Part shown: positions 55,777 to 64,000 of the stretch, piece after piece
Layout: each line of letters begins with the position of its first letter
Position numbering within the stretch: the stretch's first letter is position 1
Source of the DNA: Sulfitobacter dubius
Lineage (GTDB): Bacteria; Pseudomonadota; Alphaproteobacteria; Rhodobacterales; Rhodobacteraceae
DNA length: 64,000 bases
NCBI RefSeq assembly: GCF_900113435.1
Contig: NZ_FOPG01000001.1
Coordinates: 992,001-1,056,000, forward strand
Direction of reading: 5' to 3'
Program-made: the position numbers and the translations under genes
The notes under the pieces: model-generated
Databases searched by the model: none
What the model was told of the DNA's origin: nothing
What the model saw: the letters and a program-made list of their open reading frames with translations, nothing else

Positions 55777-56559
55777 TTAGATCACCCAAGCTGCCTTGCG
55801 CTTGTCGAAAAATGCACCGATTCCTTCGGCTGCTTCTTCGGTTTCCCAACGTGCGGCCAGCGCATTGATGGACAGCTTTACCGCCTCGGGTGTGGCGATT
55901 CCGCCCAAGTCCTGCGCGAGCTTCTTGGCTGCCGCAACGGCACCCGGTGCGCAAGAGAGATATGGCACGACTTCGGCCTCAATCGCCGCGTCGAGTTCGT
56001 CGGCCGGAACGGCGCGCGCGAGCAGCCCCAGATCAACGGCCTCTGCCGCGCCAAATAGCCGCGCAGACATAAAGACCCGCCGCGCCCGCCCCTCGCCCAT
56101 CCGCGCCAGAACGTATGGCCCGATGGTCGCCGGGATGATGCCGAGCCGGGTTTCGGTGAAACCCATCTTTAAGGTATCGATCCCAACGGCCACGTCACAG
56201 ACCGCCGCCATACCAACCCCGCCACCAAAGGCATTGCCTTGCAGTTTGCCAATAACCGGCTTTGGCAACGCGTTGAGCGCGCCCAGCATCGTCGCAAGTT
56301 TGCCTGCCTCAGCCGAGCGTGTCTCAGCATCCATATCCGCCTGATCGCGCATCCAGCCCAGATCACCGCCCGCGCAAAAGGATTTGCCCGCCCCGGTCAG
56401 CACCACCACACGCACCGCATCGTCGGCGGCCAGTTTGCCCGCCGCATCCGTCAAGTCCGCCAGCATCTGCGCAGACATCGCGTTGTGCTTTTCAGGACGG
56501 TTCAGGGTCAGCGTCGCCACCCCGCGCGAGTCGGTTTCGATCGTCAAAGTCTCGTACAT
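55777..56559 (-). CDS. liuC: 3-methylglutaconyl-CoA hydratase-like enoyl-CoA hydratase
   Basis: 260 residues from ATG 56559, one base after the HMG-CoA lyase stop region. Crotonase fold: GAGKSFCAGGDLGWM oxyanion segment, NAFGGGVGMAAVCDVAVG and FTETRLGIIPATIGPYV are typical of methylglutaconyl-CoA hydratases (AUH/LiuC type). It hydrates 3-methylglutaconyl-CoA to HMG-CoA in leucine breakdown, fitting the neighbouring genes. Specificity is inferred from context and motif. Confidence 0.88.
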   Translation of the reverse strand: MYETLTIETDSRGVATLTLNRPEKHNAMSAQMLADLTDAAGKLAADDAVRVVVLTGAGKSFCAGGDLGWMRDQADMDAETRSAEAGKLATMLGALNALPKPVIGKLQGNAFGGGVGMAAVCDVAVGIDTLKMGFTETRLGIIPATIGPYVLARMGEGRARRVFMSARLFGAAEAVDLGLLARAVPADELDAAIEAEVVPYLSCAPGAVAAAKKLAQDLGGIATPEAVKLSINALAARWETEEAAEGIGAFFDKRKAAWVI

Positions 56560-56560
56560 G

Positions 56561-57415
56561 TCAGCCTCGCATTGCCCGCGCCATTTCGGCGGCATCCAGC
56601 ACCACCGCCTGATCGACACCGGTGTCATAGCCAAGCGCCGTCAGGTGTTCGTTCACCGCCTCAGTGGCGACATTGCCCGCAGCCCCCGGCGCATAGGGGC
56701 AACCGCCCAAGCCGCCCACCGCCGCATCGAAGACACGCACGCCCATCGACAGGGACGCGTCGATGTTCGCCATCGCCCGACCGTGGGTGTCATGATAATG
56801 CCCTGCCAAGCGCCCCACCGGCACCACGTCACGCACCGCTAGCAGCATCCGCGCGATGCTGTCGGGGGTGCCCGCGCCGATGGTGTCGCCAAGGGACACT
56901 TCGTAGCAACCCATCGCGAACAGCTTATCCGCCACCCGCGCCACGTCAGCCGGGGCAACTTTGCCGTCATAAGGGCATTCAACCACGCAAGAGACATAGC
57001 CCCGCACCGGCATGTCGATATGACGTGCTTCTTCAAGGATCGGCGCGAAACGCTCAAATGCCTCCTCGATGCTGGCATTGATGTTCTTCTGACTGAACCC
57101 TTCGGAGGCCGAGGCAAAAATCGCGATCTCGTCTGCCTTGGCCGCCACTGCGTCCTCGTAGCCGCGCATGTTGGGGGTCAGCGCGGCATAGCGAACACCC
57201 TCAGTGCGGCTAATGCCGCCCAGCACCTCGCCCGAGCCTGCCATTTGCGGCACCCATTTGGGACTGACGAAACTCGCACACTCGATCCGCCGAAAGCCCG
57301 CTTCGCTGAGCTTGTTCACCAGTGCTACCTTCTCGGCCACCGGTATCTCACGCTTCTCGTTTTGCAGGCCGTCCCGCGGGCCGACCTCGAAAATTTCACA
57401 TGGTCCAAGGCTCAT
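56561..57415 (-). CDS. liuE: hydroxymethylglutaryl-CoA lyase
   Basis: 284 residues. DRE-TIM-type metallolyase: EVGPRDGLQNEK with the catalytic Arg-Asp, VSLGDTIGAGTPDSI and the flexible-loop signature GLGGCPYAPGAAGNVATE with its essential cysteine; metal-binding His in GHYHDTHGRAMAN. Splits HMG-CoA into acetoacetate and acetyl-CoA, the last step of leucine catabolism. One base between it and liuC. Confidence 0.95.
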   Translation of the reverse strand: MSLGPCEIFEVGPRDGLQNEKREIPVAEKVALVNKLSEAGFRRIECASFVSPKWVPQMAGSGEVLGGISRTEGVRYAALTPNMRGYEDAVAAKADEIAIFASASEGFSQKNINASIEEAFERFAPILEEARHIDMPVRGYVSCVVECPYDGKVAPADVARVADKLFAMGCYEVSLGDTIGAGTPDSIARMLLAVRDVVPVGRLAGHYHDTHGRAMANIDASLSMGVRVFDAAVGGLGGCPYAPGAAGNVATEAVNEHLTALGYDTGVDQAVVLDAAEMARAMRG

Positions 57416-57454
57416 TGGCCGCTCTCCTCCGCTGTATTGCCCGCCTGCCCGGCC

Positions 57455-58123
57455 TTACTCGACCGGCCATGGCGCATAAAAATCCTGCGCGTACAACCGC
57501 CCCTCCTCGGGCAGTGCTTGTTCAAAGCTGTCACGCTCGGTGATCCGTTCATACCACGCCGCGACCGAGGGGTGGTCATCCAATTTCACGAAATGCCGCG
57601 CCATATAGACCGCTTGGCCCACCGAGATGTCAGCGGCTGAGAAACCAGAGGTGAGCAGGTAATCGCGGTTCTCCAGCGGCGTCGATAGACGGGCCTCAAG
57701 CGCATCATAGCATTTGGCAATGCGCGCGGCCTCAAGCTTCATTATGATGGGGCTGCGCATCGCATCCTCGCGCAGGGCGATGTGCTGCTGGGTTAATGCT
57801 GCTGCGTGCTGGCTGATCGTTTCAGCGAAATTCACCCAAACAAGCCACGCCATCCGGTCCGGGCTGCCGACCGAGCGGCCCATCCGATCAGGGGAGTAGC
57901 GTTCGCACAGATACTGCGTGATCGCCACCGTCTCAAACATTCGCTCGCCGTCAATCTCTAGCGCGGGCACGCGACCTGCGGGGGAGAGGATCAGATATTC
58001 CGGGTCGCGCAGGCTGCGGTCAAAGGCATGGATTTTGACCTGAAACTCAATGTCATCCAACTCATGCAGCAGCCAGAGTGTGCGCATGGAACGGGTCTGT
58101 GGGCAGTGATGAAGTGTAATCAT
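57455..58123 (-). CDS. glutathione S-transferase family protein in liu operon
   Basis: 222 residues. N-terminal thioredoxin-like domain (HHCPQTRSMRTLWLLHE, cis-Pro in GRVPALEIDG, and ETVAITQYLCERY) and an all-helical C-terminal domain. Its start overlaps the mccA stop by four bases. The presence of a GST in the leucine operon is common in roseobacters; function unknown. Active-site Ser/Cys not certain. Confidence 0.85.
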   Translation of the reverse strand: MITLHHCPQTRSMRTLWLLHELDDIEFQVKIHAFDRSLRDPEYLILSPAGRVPALEIDGERMFETVAITQYLCERYSPDRMGRSVGSPDRMAWLVWVNFAETISQHAAALTQQHIALREDAMRSPIIMKLEAARIAKCYDALEARLSTPLENRDYLLTSGFSAADISVGQAVYMARHFVKLDDHPSVAAWYERITERDSFEQALPEEGRLYAQDFYAPWPVE

Positions 58124-60066
58124 GCAGCGTCCTCTGCTTCGGCTTCCAACCGGACAAGAGCGGCTCCCGCCTCAACCTGATCGCCGGGTTGGGCCAGCAC
58201 TTCGGCCACCACGCCATCTCGCGCGGCCAGCAGCAAATGCTCCATCTTCATTGCTTCCAGCACCGCAAGCCGATCGCCTTTTGTCACGCTTTGGCCGACT
58301 TCGGCATCAATCGCGCGCACCAGACCGGGCATCGGTGCCTCGACGATATTGCCATCGCCGTGCGCACCAGCAGCCCGTGCCAGCGGGTCGACCACGTCAA
58401 TGACAATGCCGTAGGCATCAAACACCGTGACCACATTATCCGCGACCGAGACTGTCGGCGCGACATGGCCGTCAACCTTCCAACGCCCGCCAATCCGCTC
58501 AGCGCGTACCTCGCTGTCACCGACATTCCAAAGTTGCACGTCTTCCGACAGTACCCTGACCTTCAGCAGATGTTCCTCACCGTCACGCGCCAAGGTGACT
58601 TGCCGTCGCAAGGGCCGCCAAAGGTTAAACCCCGCTTCGGCCTGCGGTTGATCCAACCCAAGCGCCGCCATTCCCGCCCGCGCGAAATGCCGCGCCGGCA
58701 CTTCAGGCTGAGCGGTGAGCGCATCAATGTCGCGCGCAATCAACCCGGTATCGACATCACCCTGCGCAAACCCTTCGTGGCCCGCCAGCGCACCGAGGAA
58801 CGCAAGGTTCGTCACCGTGCCGCCAACTTCGCAACCCGCCAACGCCGCCCGGAGACGAGAGAGCGCCACATCGCGGGTCGGTCCATGGACAATGACCTTG
58901 GCAATCATCGGGTCATAGAAAGGGCTGATCGTATCGCCCGCCCGCACGCCGCTGTCGGCGCGGGTATGGGGGGTGAAGTGTAGATGCGTCAGCGTGCCGG
59001 TAGCAGGCAAGAACCCTTTCGGCACATCCTCTGCATAGAGCCGCGCCTCAAAAGCATGACCGTTGATCGTCAGCGCGTCCTGCGCCTTGGGCAGTGCCTC
59101 ACCCGCGGCGACACGCAACTGCCATTCGACCAGATCAACGCCCGTGATGAGTTCAGTGACTGGGTGCTCTACCTGCAAACGCGTGTTCATCTCCATGAAA
59201 AAGAACCCGTCCGCCGACAGACCGCCTGATCCATCGACGATAAATTCCACCGTCCCCGCTCCGGCATAGCCAATCGCCTCGGCCGCGCGTACCGCAGCAT
59301 CGCCCATCGCTGTGCGCATCTCTTCGGTCATGCCCGGCGCGGGGGCCTCTTCGATTACCTTTTGATGGCGTCGCTGCAGCGAGCAATCACGCTCAAACAA
59401 ATGCACCGCGTTCGTGCCATCGCCGAAGACCTGCACTTCGATATGGCGCGGTTTGGTGACAAATTTCTCGACCAGCACATCAGAGTTGCCAAAGGCCGTC
59501 TTGGCCTCAGACCGGGCCGAATTGAGCGCCGCTTGAAATTCCTTCGCCTCTTCGACCAGCCGCATCCCCTTGCCGCCACCGCCTGCGACGGCCTTGACCA
59601 GCACCGGATAACCAATCTTTCCGGCTTCTTCGGCCAGCAATGCGTCATCCTGATCCGCCCCGTGATAGCCCGGTACGACGGGCACGCCCGCCTCGACCAT
59701 CAGTTCCTTGGCAGCATCTTTCAGCCCCATGGCCCGGATCGCCTTGGCCGAGGGCCCGATGAAGGTCAGTCCCGCGGCCTCAACCGCCTCCACGAAATCG
59801 GGGTTCTCGCTCAGAAACCCGTAGCCCGGATGGATCGCCTGCGCGCCACTGTCGAGTGCCGCCTGAATGATCACATCGCCCTTGAGGTAACTCTCCGACG
59901 GTGCCGAGCCGCCAATATGCACAGCCGCATCGGCCATCTGCACATGTTTCGCCGCCGCGTCCGCATCGGAATACACCGCAACACAGCGCACCCCCATGGC
60001 CTGCGCCGTTTCCATTACCCGGCAAGCAATCTCACCCCGGTTCGCAATCAGGATCGTGTCAAACAT
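58120..60066 (-). CDS. liuD: 3-methylcrotonyl-CoA carboxylase biotin subunit (alpha)
   Basis: 648 residues. Biotin carboxylase domain (about 1-450, IANRGEIACRVMETAQAMG, HPGYGFLSENPDF, VAGGGGKGMRLV, CSLQRRHQKVIEEAPAP, FFMEMNTRLQVEHPVTE), BT-like linker and a C-terminal BCCP with EAMKMEH, where the lysine is biotinylated. With the beta subunit it carboxylates 3-methylcrotonyl-CoA. Needs the biotin ligase encoded in this window. Could in principle use other acyl-CoAs. Confidence 0.94.
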   Translation of the reverse strand: MFDTILIANRGEIACRVMETAQAMGVRCVAVYSDADAAAKHVQMADAAVHIGGSAPSESYLKGDVIIQAALDSGAQAIHPGYGFLSENPDFVEAVEAAGLTFIGPSAKAIRAMGLKDAAKELMVEAGVPVVPGYHGADQDDALLAEEAGKIGYPVLVKAVAGGGGKGMRLVEEAKEFQAALNSARSEAKTAFGNSDVLVEKFVTKPRHIEVQVFGDGTNAVHLFERDCSLQRRHQKVIEEAPAPGMTEEMRTAMGDAAVRAAEAIGYAGAGTVEFIVDGSGGLSADGFFFMEMNTRLQVEHPVTELITGVDLVEWQLRVAAGEALPKAQDALTINGHAFEARLYAEDVPKGFLPATGTLTHLHFTPHTRADSGVRAGDTISPFYDPMIAKVIVHGPTRDVALSRLRAALAGCEVGGTVTNLAFLGALAGHEGFAQGDVDTGLIARDIDALTAQPEVPARHFARAGMAALGLDQPQAEAGFNLWRPLRRQVTLARDGEEHLLKVRVLSEDVQLWNVGDSEVRAERIGGRWKVDGHVAPTVSVADNVVTVFDAYGIVIDVVDPLARAAGAHGDGNIVEAPMPGLVRAIDAEVGQSVTKGDRLAVLEAMKMEHLLLAARDGVVAEVLAQPGDQVEAGAALVRLEAEAEDAA

Positions 60067-60136
60067 GCTCTACCCTTTTCATCTCTTACTGGCTCCAACT
60101 GGTCTTGGGGGTCCGCAGGTACGAACCCCGGCAAGA

Positions 60137-61741
60137 TCACATGCGGAACAACCCAAATTTAGTCGGCTCGATCGGCGCGTTCAGGCTTGCCGAGAGGCTG
60201 AGATACAGCACATCCCGGCTCTTGCGCGGGTCGATAATCCCGTCATCCCACAGCCTCGCGGAGGCATAGAGCGGATGGCTCTGTTCCTCGAACATATCAA
60301 TCGTCGGCCGTTTGAAGGCGGTCTCTTCCTCCTCGGTCCAGGTGACGCCCGCCCGCTCAATCGCGTCGCGTTTGACGGTGGCCAGCACGCCCGCCGCCTG
60401 AGCGCCACCCATAACGGAAATCCGGCTGTTGGGCCAAGACCACAGGAAGCGCGGTCTGTAAGCCCGGCCCGACATGCCGTAATTGCCCGCGCCGAAGGAG
60501 CCGCCGACCAGCATGGTGATTTTAGGCACATTGGTCGTGGCCACGGCAGTCACCATCTTGGCACCGTGGCGGGCAATACCCTCGTTCTCGTATTTGCGGC
60601 CGACCATGAAACCGGTGATGTTCTGCAAGAACACCAGCGGGATGTTACGCTGGCTGCAAAGCTCCACGAAATGCGCGCCCTTCTGGGCGGCTTCGGAAAA
60701 TAGCACGCCGTTGTTGGCGATGATGCCGATCGGGCAGCCCTTCACGTGAGCAAAGCCGCAGACCAGCGTTTCGCCAAAGCGGGACTTGAACTCGTCAAAG
60801 CGGCTGCCGTCGACCAGCCGCATGATCACCTCGCGGATGTCATAGGGCGTGCGCAGGTCGGCTGGCACGACGCCCAGCATCTCGGCGGGGTCATAGGCGG
60901 GCTCTTCGGGGTTGGCCCAATCGACAGTGGTCGGTTTGGTCTTGTTGAGCTGCCCCACCGCGCGGCGCGCTAGTGCCAGCGCATGGGCATCGTCTTCGGC
61001 AAGGTAATCGGCCACGCCCGACAACCGCGTGTGCACGTCGCCACCGCCGAGGTCTTCGGCGCTCACCACTTCCCCCGTCGCCGCCTTCACCAGCGGCGGA
61101 CCAGCGAGGAAGATCGTGCCCTGTTCCTTCACGATGATCGTCACATCCGACATCGCAGGCACGTAGGCGCCGCCGGCGGTGCAAGAGCCCATCACCACGG
61201 CGATCTGGGCGATGCCCTTGGCGCTCATCCGCGCCTGATTGTAGAAAATCGCGCCAAAATGGTCGCGGTCGGGAAAGACTTCATCTTGGTTCGGCAAGTT
61301 GGCCCCGCCAGAGTCCACGAGGTAGATGCAGGGCAGATGGTTCGCCTCGGCAATCTCCTGCGCGCGGAGGTGTTTCTTCACGGTCATCGGGTAGTAGGTG
61401 CCGCCCTTCACGGTGGCGTCGTTGCAGACTACCATGACCTCGTGGCCCTGCACCCGACCGATGCCCGCGATCACACCCGCGGCAGGTGCGGCCCCATCGT
61501 AAAGCCCATGTGCCGCCGTGGCCCCGATTTCCAGAAACGGGCTGCCGGGGTCGAGCAGGTTCGCCACCCGCTCTCTGGGGAGCATCTTGCCCCGGCTCTC
61601 ATGCCGTGCACGGGATTTCTCGCCACCGCCGAGGGCCGCAGCCTCTGCCGCGTCGCGCACTTCGCTCAGCGCCTTGAGATGCGCCATTTCATTGGCCTTA
61701 TAGGCATCCGAGGATGGCAGGGCTTGGGATGTCAGTTTCAT
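60137..61741 (-). CDS. liuB: 3-methylcrotonyl-CoA carboxylase carboxyltransferase subunit (beta)
   Basis: 534 residues. The carboxyltransferase fold is shown by [72 protein letters not shown] and the C-terminal [20 protein letters not shown]. The pattern is closer to MCC than to propionyl-CoA carboxylase. Overlaps the acyl-CoA synthetase stop by four bases; 70 bases from the alpha subunit gene. Confidence 0.95.
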   Translation of the reverse strand: MKLTSQALPSSDAYKANEMAHLKALSEVRDAAEAAALGGGEKSRARHESRGKMLPRERVANLLDPGSPFLEIGATAAHGLYDGAAPAAGVIAGIGRVQGHEVMVVCNDATVKGGTYYPMTVKKHLRAQEIAEANHLPCIYLVDSGGANLPNQDEVFPDRDHFGAIFYNQARMSAKGIAQIAVVMGSCTAGGAYVPAMSDVTIIVKEQGTIFLAGPPLVKAATGEVVSAEDLGGGDVHTRLSGVADYLAEDDAHALALARRAVGQLNKTKPTTVDWANPEEPAYDPAEMLGVVPADLRTPYDIREVIMRLVDGSRFDEFKSRFGETLVCGFAHVKGCPIGIIANNGVLFSEAAQKGAHFVELCSQRNIPLVFLQNITGFMVGRKYENEGIARHGAKMVTAVATTNVPKITMLVGGSFGAGNYGMSGRAYRPRFLWSWPNSRISVMGGAQAAGVLATVKRDAIERAGVTWTEEEETAFKRPTIDMFEEQSHPLYASARLWDDGIIDPRKSRDVLYLSLSASLNAPIEPTKFGLFRM

Positions 61742-63240
61742 GTTACGTCCTCATTCTCTCGCGCCGCCAGACGCTTTAGTTCCTTGCGGATTACCTTGCC
61801 GGTGACGGTCATCGGCAGATCCTCCACGAATGCAATCTCGCGCGGGTAGGAATAGCTTGCGAGCCGGTTCTTGACCCAGTCTTGCAACTCTTTCGCGTCC
61901 ACCTCAGCACCGGGTTTCAGCACCACATAGGCCTTCACGATCTCGGTCCTGAGCGCATCGGGCTTGCCGACCACGCCGCAGGTCGCAACCGCGCTATGGG
62001 TCAGCAGGCAATCCTCGATCTCCGCCGGGCCGATGCGGTAGCCAGCGGAGGTGATCACATCATCCTCGCGGCCCACGAAGCGCAGGTAGTCGCCCTCCCA
62101 GATGCCCCGGTCGCCGGTCAGCAGCCAGTCGCCGTGGAATTTGGCTGTCGTCTCCTCGGGCCGGTTCCAGTAGCGCAGCATCATCGAGGGCGCGCCTTTG
62201 CGCACAGCCACGTGGCCTTCTTCGTTAGTTGGCTGGCCGTCCCCGTCCAGCACCGCCAAGTCAAAGCCCGGCACCGGCTTGCCGATGCAACCGGGCTGCG
62301 CGGGGAAATCACCCCCGCAGCTTGAGGCCACCATGTTGCATTCGGTCTGGCCGTAGAATTCGTTGATGTCCAACCCGAAGGCTTTGCGACCCCATGCCAG
62401 CATCTCGGCCCCCAAAGGCTCGCCACCGCTGGCGACTGAACGCAGGCCGGGCAAGGATACATCCGCGGCTTTCAGCATCCGAAGCGCCGTGGGCGGGAAA
62501 AAGACATTCTTCACCTCACCGCGGGCAATCACATCGGCGCAGCCTTCGACGGTGAACTTGGGCATCCGTGCGGCCACCACCGGCACGCCAAGTGCCAGCG
62601 CAGGCATCGCCACATCGAAGAGCCCGCCGATCCATGCCCAGTCTGCCGGGGTCCAAAGGCAATCGCCCGCCTGCCCCAGATGGTCATGGCTGACCGAGAC
62701 CCCGGGCAGATGGCCCGAGAGCACCCGGTGGCCGTGCAGCGCGCCCTTGGGCGTGCCGGTGGTGCCGGAGGTGTAGATCAGCACGGCGGGGTCTTCGGGG
62801 CCGACATCGGCAAAGTCGACCGGGTCGCCTGCCGTGCCTACATCAGCCGCGATCCACGGGGTCGCCAGATCGCCCAGCAGGTCCGCGCCTTCGGCATCGG
62901 TCAGCACAATCGCACAGCCCGCATCGCCAATCCGGCTGGCCAGTGCGTCACGTTTGAAAAGCTTGAACAGCGGCACAGAGATCGCGCCGATTTTCCAGAT
63001 CGCCAGATGCGCCGCCGCGCACCACGGCGATTGACTGAGCAAGACACCCACGCGGTCACCGGGGGCCACTTCGGCCTTCAGCGCGCGGGCCAGCCCATCG
63101 ACCATCTCATGCAGCGCGCCATAGCTCACGTCGCGGCGGGCCGCGCCGGTCAGATCAATGATCGCAGTGGCGTCATCGGGCTGCGCCAAACATTGCGCGG
63201 CCATGTTGCCCTGCCAGATGGGCCAATCGTCCTGTGTCAT
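61738..63240 (-). CDS. AMP-binding acyl-CoA synthetase in liu operon
   Basis: 500 residues from ATG 63240. ANL family: [19 protein letters not shown] (A3), [10 protein letters not shown] (A5), [21 protein letters not shown] (A7-A8) and the catalytic lysine in [15 protein letters not shown]. It probably activates a short or medium acid, perhaps isovalerate or another branched acid, feeding leucine degradation; substrate is inference. One base after the oxidoreductase stop region. Confidence 0.88.
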   Translation of the reverse strand: MTQDDWPIWQGNMAAQCLAQPDDATAIIDLTGAARRDVSYGALHEMVDGLARALKAEVAPGDRVGVLLSQSPWCAAAHLAIWKIGAISVPLFKLFKRDALASRIGDAGCAIVLTDAEGADLLGDLATPWIAADVGTAGDPVDFADVGPEDPAVLIYTSGTTGTPKGALHGHRVLSGHLPGVSVSHDHLGQAGDCLWTPADWAWIGGLFDVAMPALALGVPVVAARMPKFTVEGCADVIARGEVKNVFFPPTALRMLKAADVSLPGLRSVASGGEPLGAEMLAWGRKAFGLDINEFYGQTECNMVASSCGGDFPAQPGCIGKPVPGFDLAVLDGDGQPTNEEGHVAVRKGAPSMMLRYWNRPEETTAKFHGDWLLTGDRGIWEGDYLRFVGREDDVITSAGYRIGPAEIEDCLLTHSAVATCGVVGKPDALRTEIVKAYVVLKPGAEVDAKELQDWVKNRLASYSYPREIAFVEDLPMTVTGKVIRKELKRLAARENEDVT

Positions 63241-63241
63241 A

Positions 63242-63958
63242 TCAGCTTCGGTACTCCGGGTTTTCAAAATCAAACCGCGCGCCCGCATCCCAGGCGTTGC
63301 GATCGTTGCCCTCTTGCGGATAGCCGCCCGCTGCTTTCAGCATCCGCGCCAGATGCATGGCGTTCCATGTCATGATGGTGGTGTTGCGCTGCGTAAACTC
63401 GTTGTCAAAACCTGCGCGCTTGCCGTCCACATCATCGCCATAAGACGGCCCCGGCCCGGCCTCGCCGATCCAGCCGCAATCGGCCTGTGGCGGGATCGTG
63501 TAGCCAAGGTGGTTCATCGCAAACCCGGTGGTCATGGCGACGTGCTTGATGCCGTCCTCGTTGCCGGTGACGACGGTCCCGCCGACCTTGCCGTAAAAGA
63601 CCGACTGGCCCTTATCGTTCAACTTGCCGCTCATGGCGTAGAGCCGTTCGATCAGTACCCGGCAGGTGCTGCTTTCCTCACCCAGCCAGAGCGGCGTGCC
63701 GATGATCAGGATGTCGGCGGCCAGCACCTTCTCCCAGATCGCGGGCCAATCGTCACGGTCCCAGCCGTGCTCTGTCATGTCCGGGTAGACGCCCGGTGGC
63801 ACCTGATGGTCGAGCAAGTAGAGGTGCTCGACGCTCACCCCCTGCGCCTCCATAATGCTCGCGCTCGCGTTCATCAGAAGCTGCGTATGGCTGTCGCCCG
63901 GTGTCTTCTTGAGCGAGCAGTTCACATAGAGCGCCTTGAGGTCGGAAAAGTCAGTCAT
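63242..63958 (-). CDS. NAD(P)H-dependent FMN oxidoreductase (flavodoxin-like)
   Basis: 238 residues from ATG 63958; another ATG two codons earlier is possible. Flavodoxin-like fold: ALYVNCSLKKTPGDSHTQ phosphate loop, TPLWLGEESSTCRVLIERLY and KVGGTVVTGNEDGIKHV. Related to NADPH-dependent FMN reductases/quinone reductases. The start overlaps the upstream gene's stop. Function in branched-chain catabolism unknown. Confidence 0.8.
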   Translation of the reverse strand: MTDFSDLKALYVNCSLKKTPGDSHTQLLMNASASIMEAQGVSVEHLYLLDHQVPPGVYPDMTEHGWDRDDWPAIWEKVLAADILIIGTPLWLGEESSTCRVLIERLYAMSGKLNDKGQSVFYGKVGGTVVTGNEDGIKHVAMTTGFAMNHLGYTIPPQADCGWIGEAGPGPSYGDDVDGKRAGFDNEFTQRNTTIMTWNAMHLARMLKAAGGYPQEGNDRNAWDAGARFDFENPEYRS

Positions 63959-64000
63959 CGCCAAGTTCCTTCTTTAGTTGCTCCAACTCCCGGTCGAGGA
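63951..64000 (-). CDS. 3' end of an upstream gene (partial)
   Basis: Only the last 15 codons are in the window, reading LDRELEQLKKELGDD then TGA (63951-63953), overlapping the start of the flavodoxin-like gene by eight bases. The peptide is a charged coiled-coil-like C-terminus; the family cannot be named. Confidence 0.6.
   Translation of the reverse strand, partial: LDRELEQLKKELGDD

Overview
The window comes from a marine alphaproteobacterium of the Roseobacter group (Rhodobacterales). The signs are GC-rich coding DNA, a nuo operon broken up by extra small genes as known in Rhodobacter-type genomes, a cysG-DUF2849-cysI-cysH-DUF934 sulfite reduction operon beside an Lrp regulator, a RimB-RimK fusion and a Hint-domain protein. 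The genus cannot be fixed from this window; Sulfitobacter-like is a weak guess. No rRNA, tRNA, CRISPR array, insertion sequence, prophage or replication origin was seen. Genes are tightly packed and no gene-free stretch exceeds about 300 bases.

1-9.1 kb, plus strand: SPFH/NfeD membrane pair, an MscS-type channel, RimB-RimK fusion, SufT, a secreted glycerophosphodiesterase behind a possible Pho box, a two-gene module (SatD/cyclase-like regulator plus DUF3307 membrane protein) with an AT-rich dyad between them, an IscA-type protein and triose-phosphate isomerase. 9.1-15.7 kb: a divergent Lrp/AsnC regulator and the sulfite-to-sulfide operon, then ferredoxin-NADP reductase and a small GspC/PilP-like gene. 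15.7-19.3 kb: SDR, surE, pcm and a LysM/M23 lipoprotein, the usual stationary-phase/envelope neighbourhood, ending in a bidirectional terminator.

19.3-28.8 kb: on the minus strand a DUF815 ATPase with tatABC; a WYL-type regulator; an orphan ABC ATPase followed by two tandem Lin0512-family genes; a sodium:solute symporter; an SDR with a small secreted protein; then a plus-strand Hint protein and a convergent NTF2-like gene. 28.8-33.9 kb, plus strand: prfC, a glycosyltransferase, a DEAD-box helicase and an unknown secreted protein.

33.9-55.6 kb, minus strand: a long operon running (in transcription order) nuoA-B-C-[57 aa]-D-E-[HhH protein]-[small membrane protein]-F-[lipoprotein]-[secreted protein]-G-[lipoprotein]-H-I-[carboxymuconolactone decarboxylase-like]-J-[25 aa]-K-L-M-N-birA-coaX-rnj. 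All 14 complex I subunits are present (nuoC and nuoD separate), with at least eight non-standard genes inserted. 55.8-64 kb, minus strand: a leucine/isovalerate catabolic (liu) operon: oxidoreductase, acyl-CoA synthetase, methylcrotonyl-CoA carboxylase beta and alpha, GST, HMG-CoA lyase and methylglutaconyl-CoA hydratase; the isovaleryl-CoA dehydrogenase expected upstream lies outside the window.

The parts most worth a second look are the SatD-like/DUF3307 module, the helix-hairpin-helix domain shared by the NuoE tail and a membrane-anchored neighbour, the unannotated small membrane proteins in nuo, the twin perfect palindromes after nuoJ, and the Lin0512 pair with its orphan ATPase.
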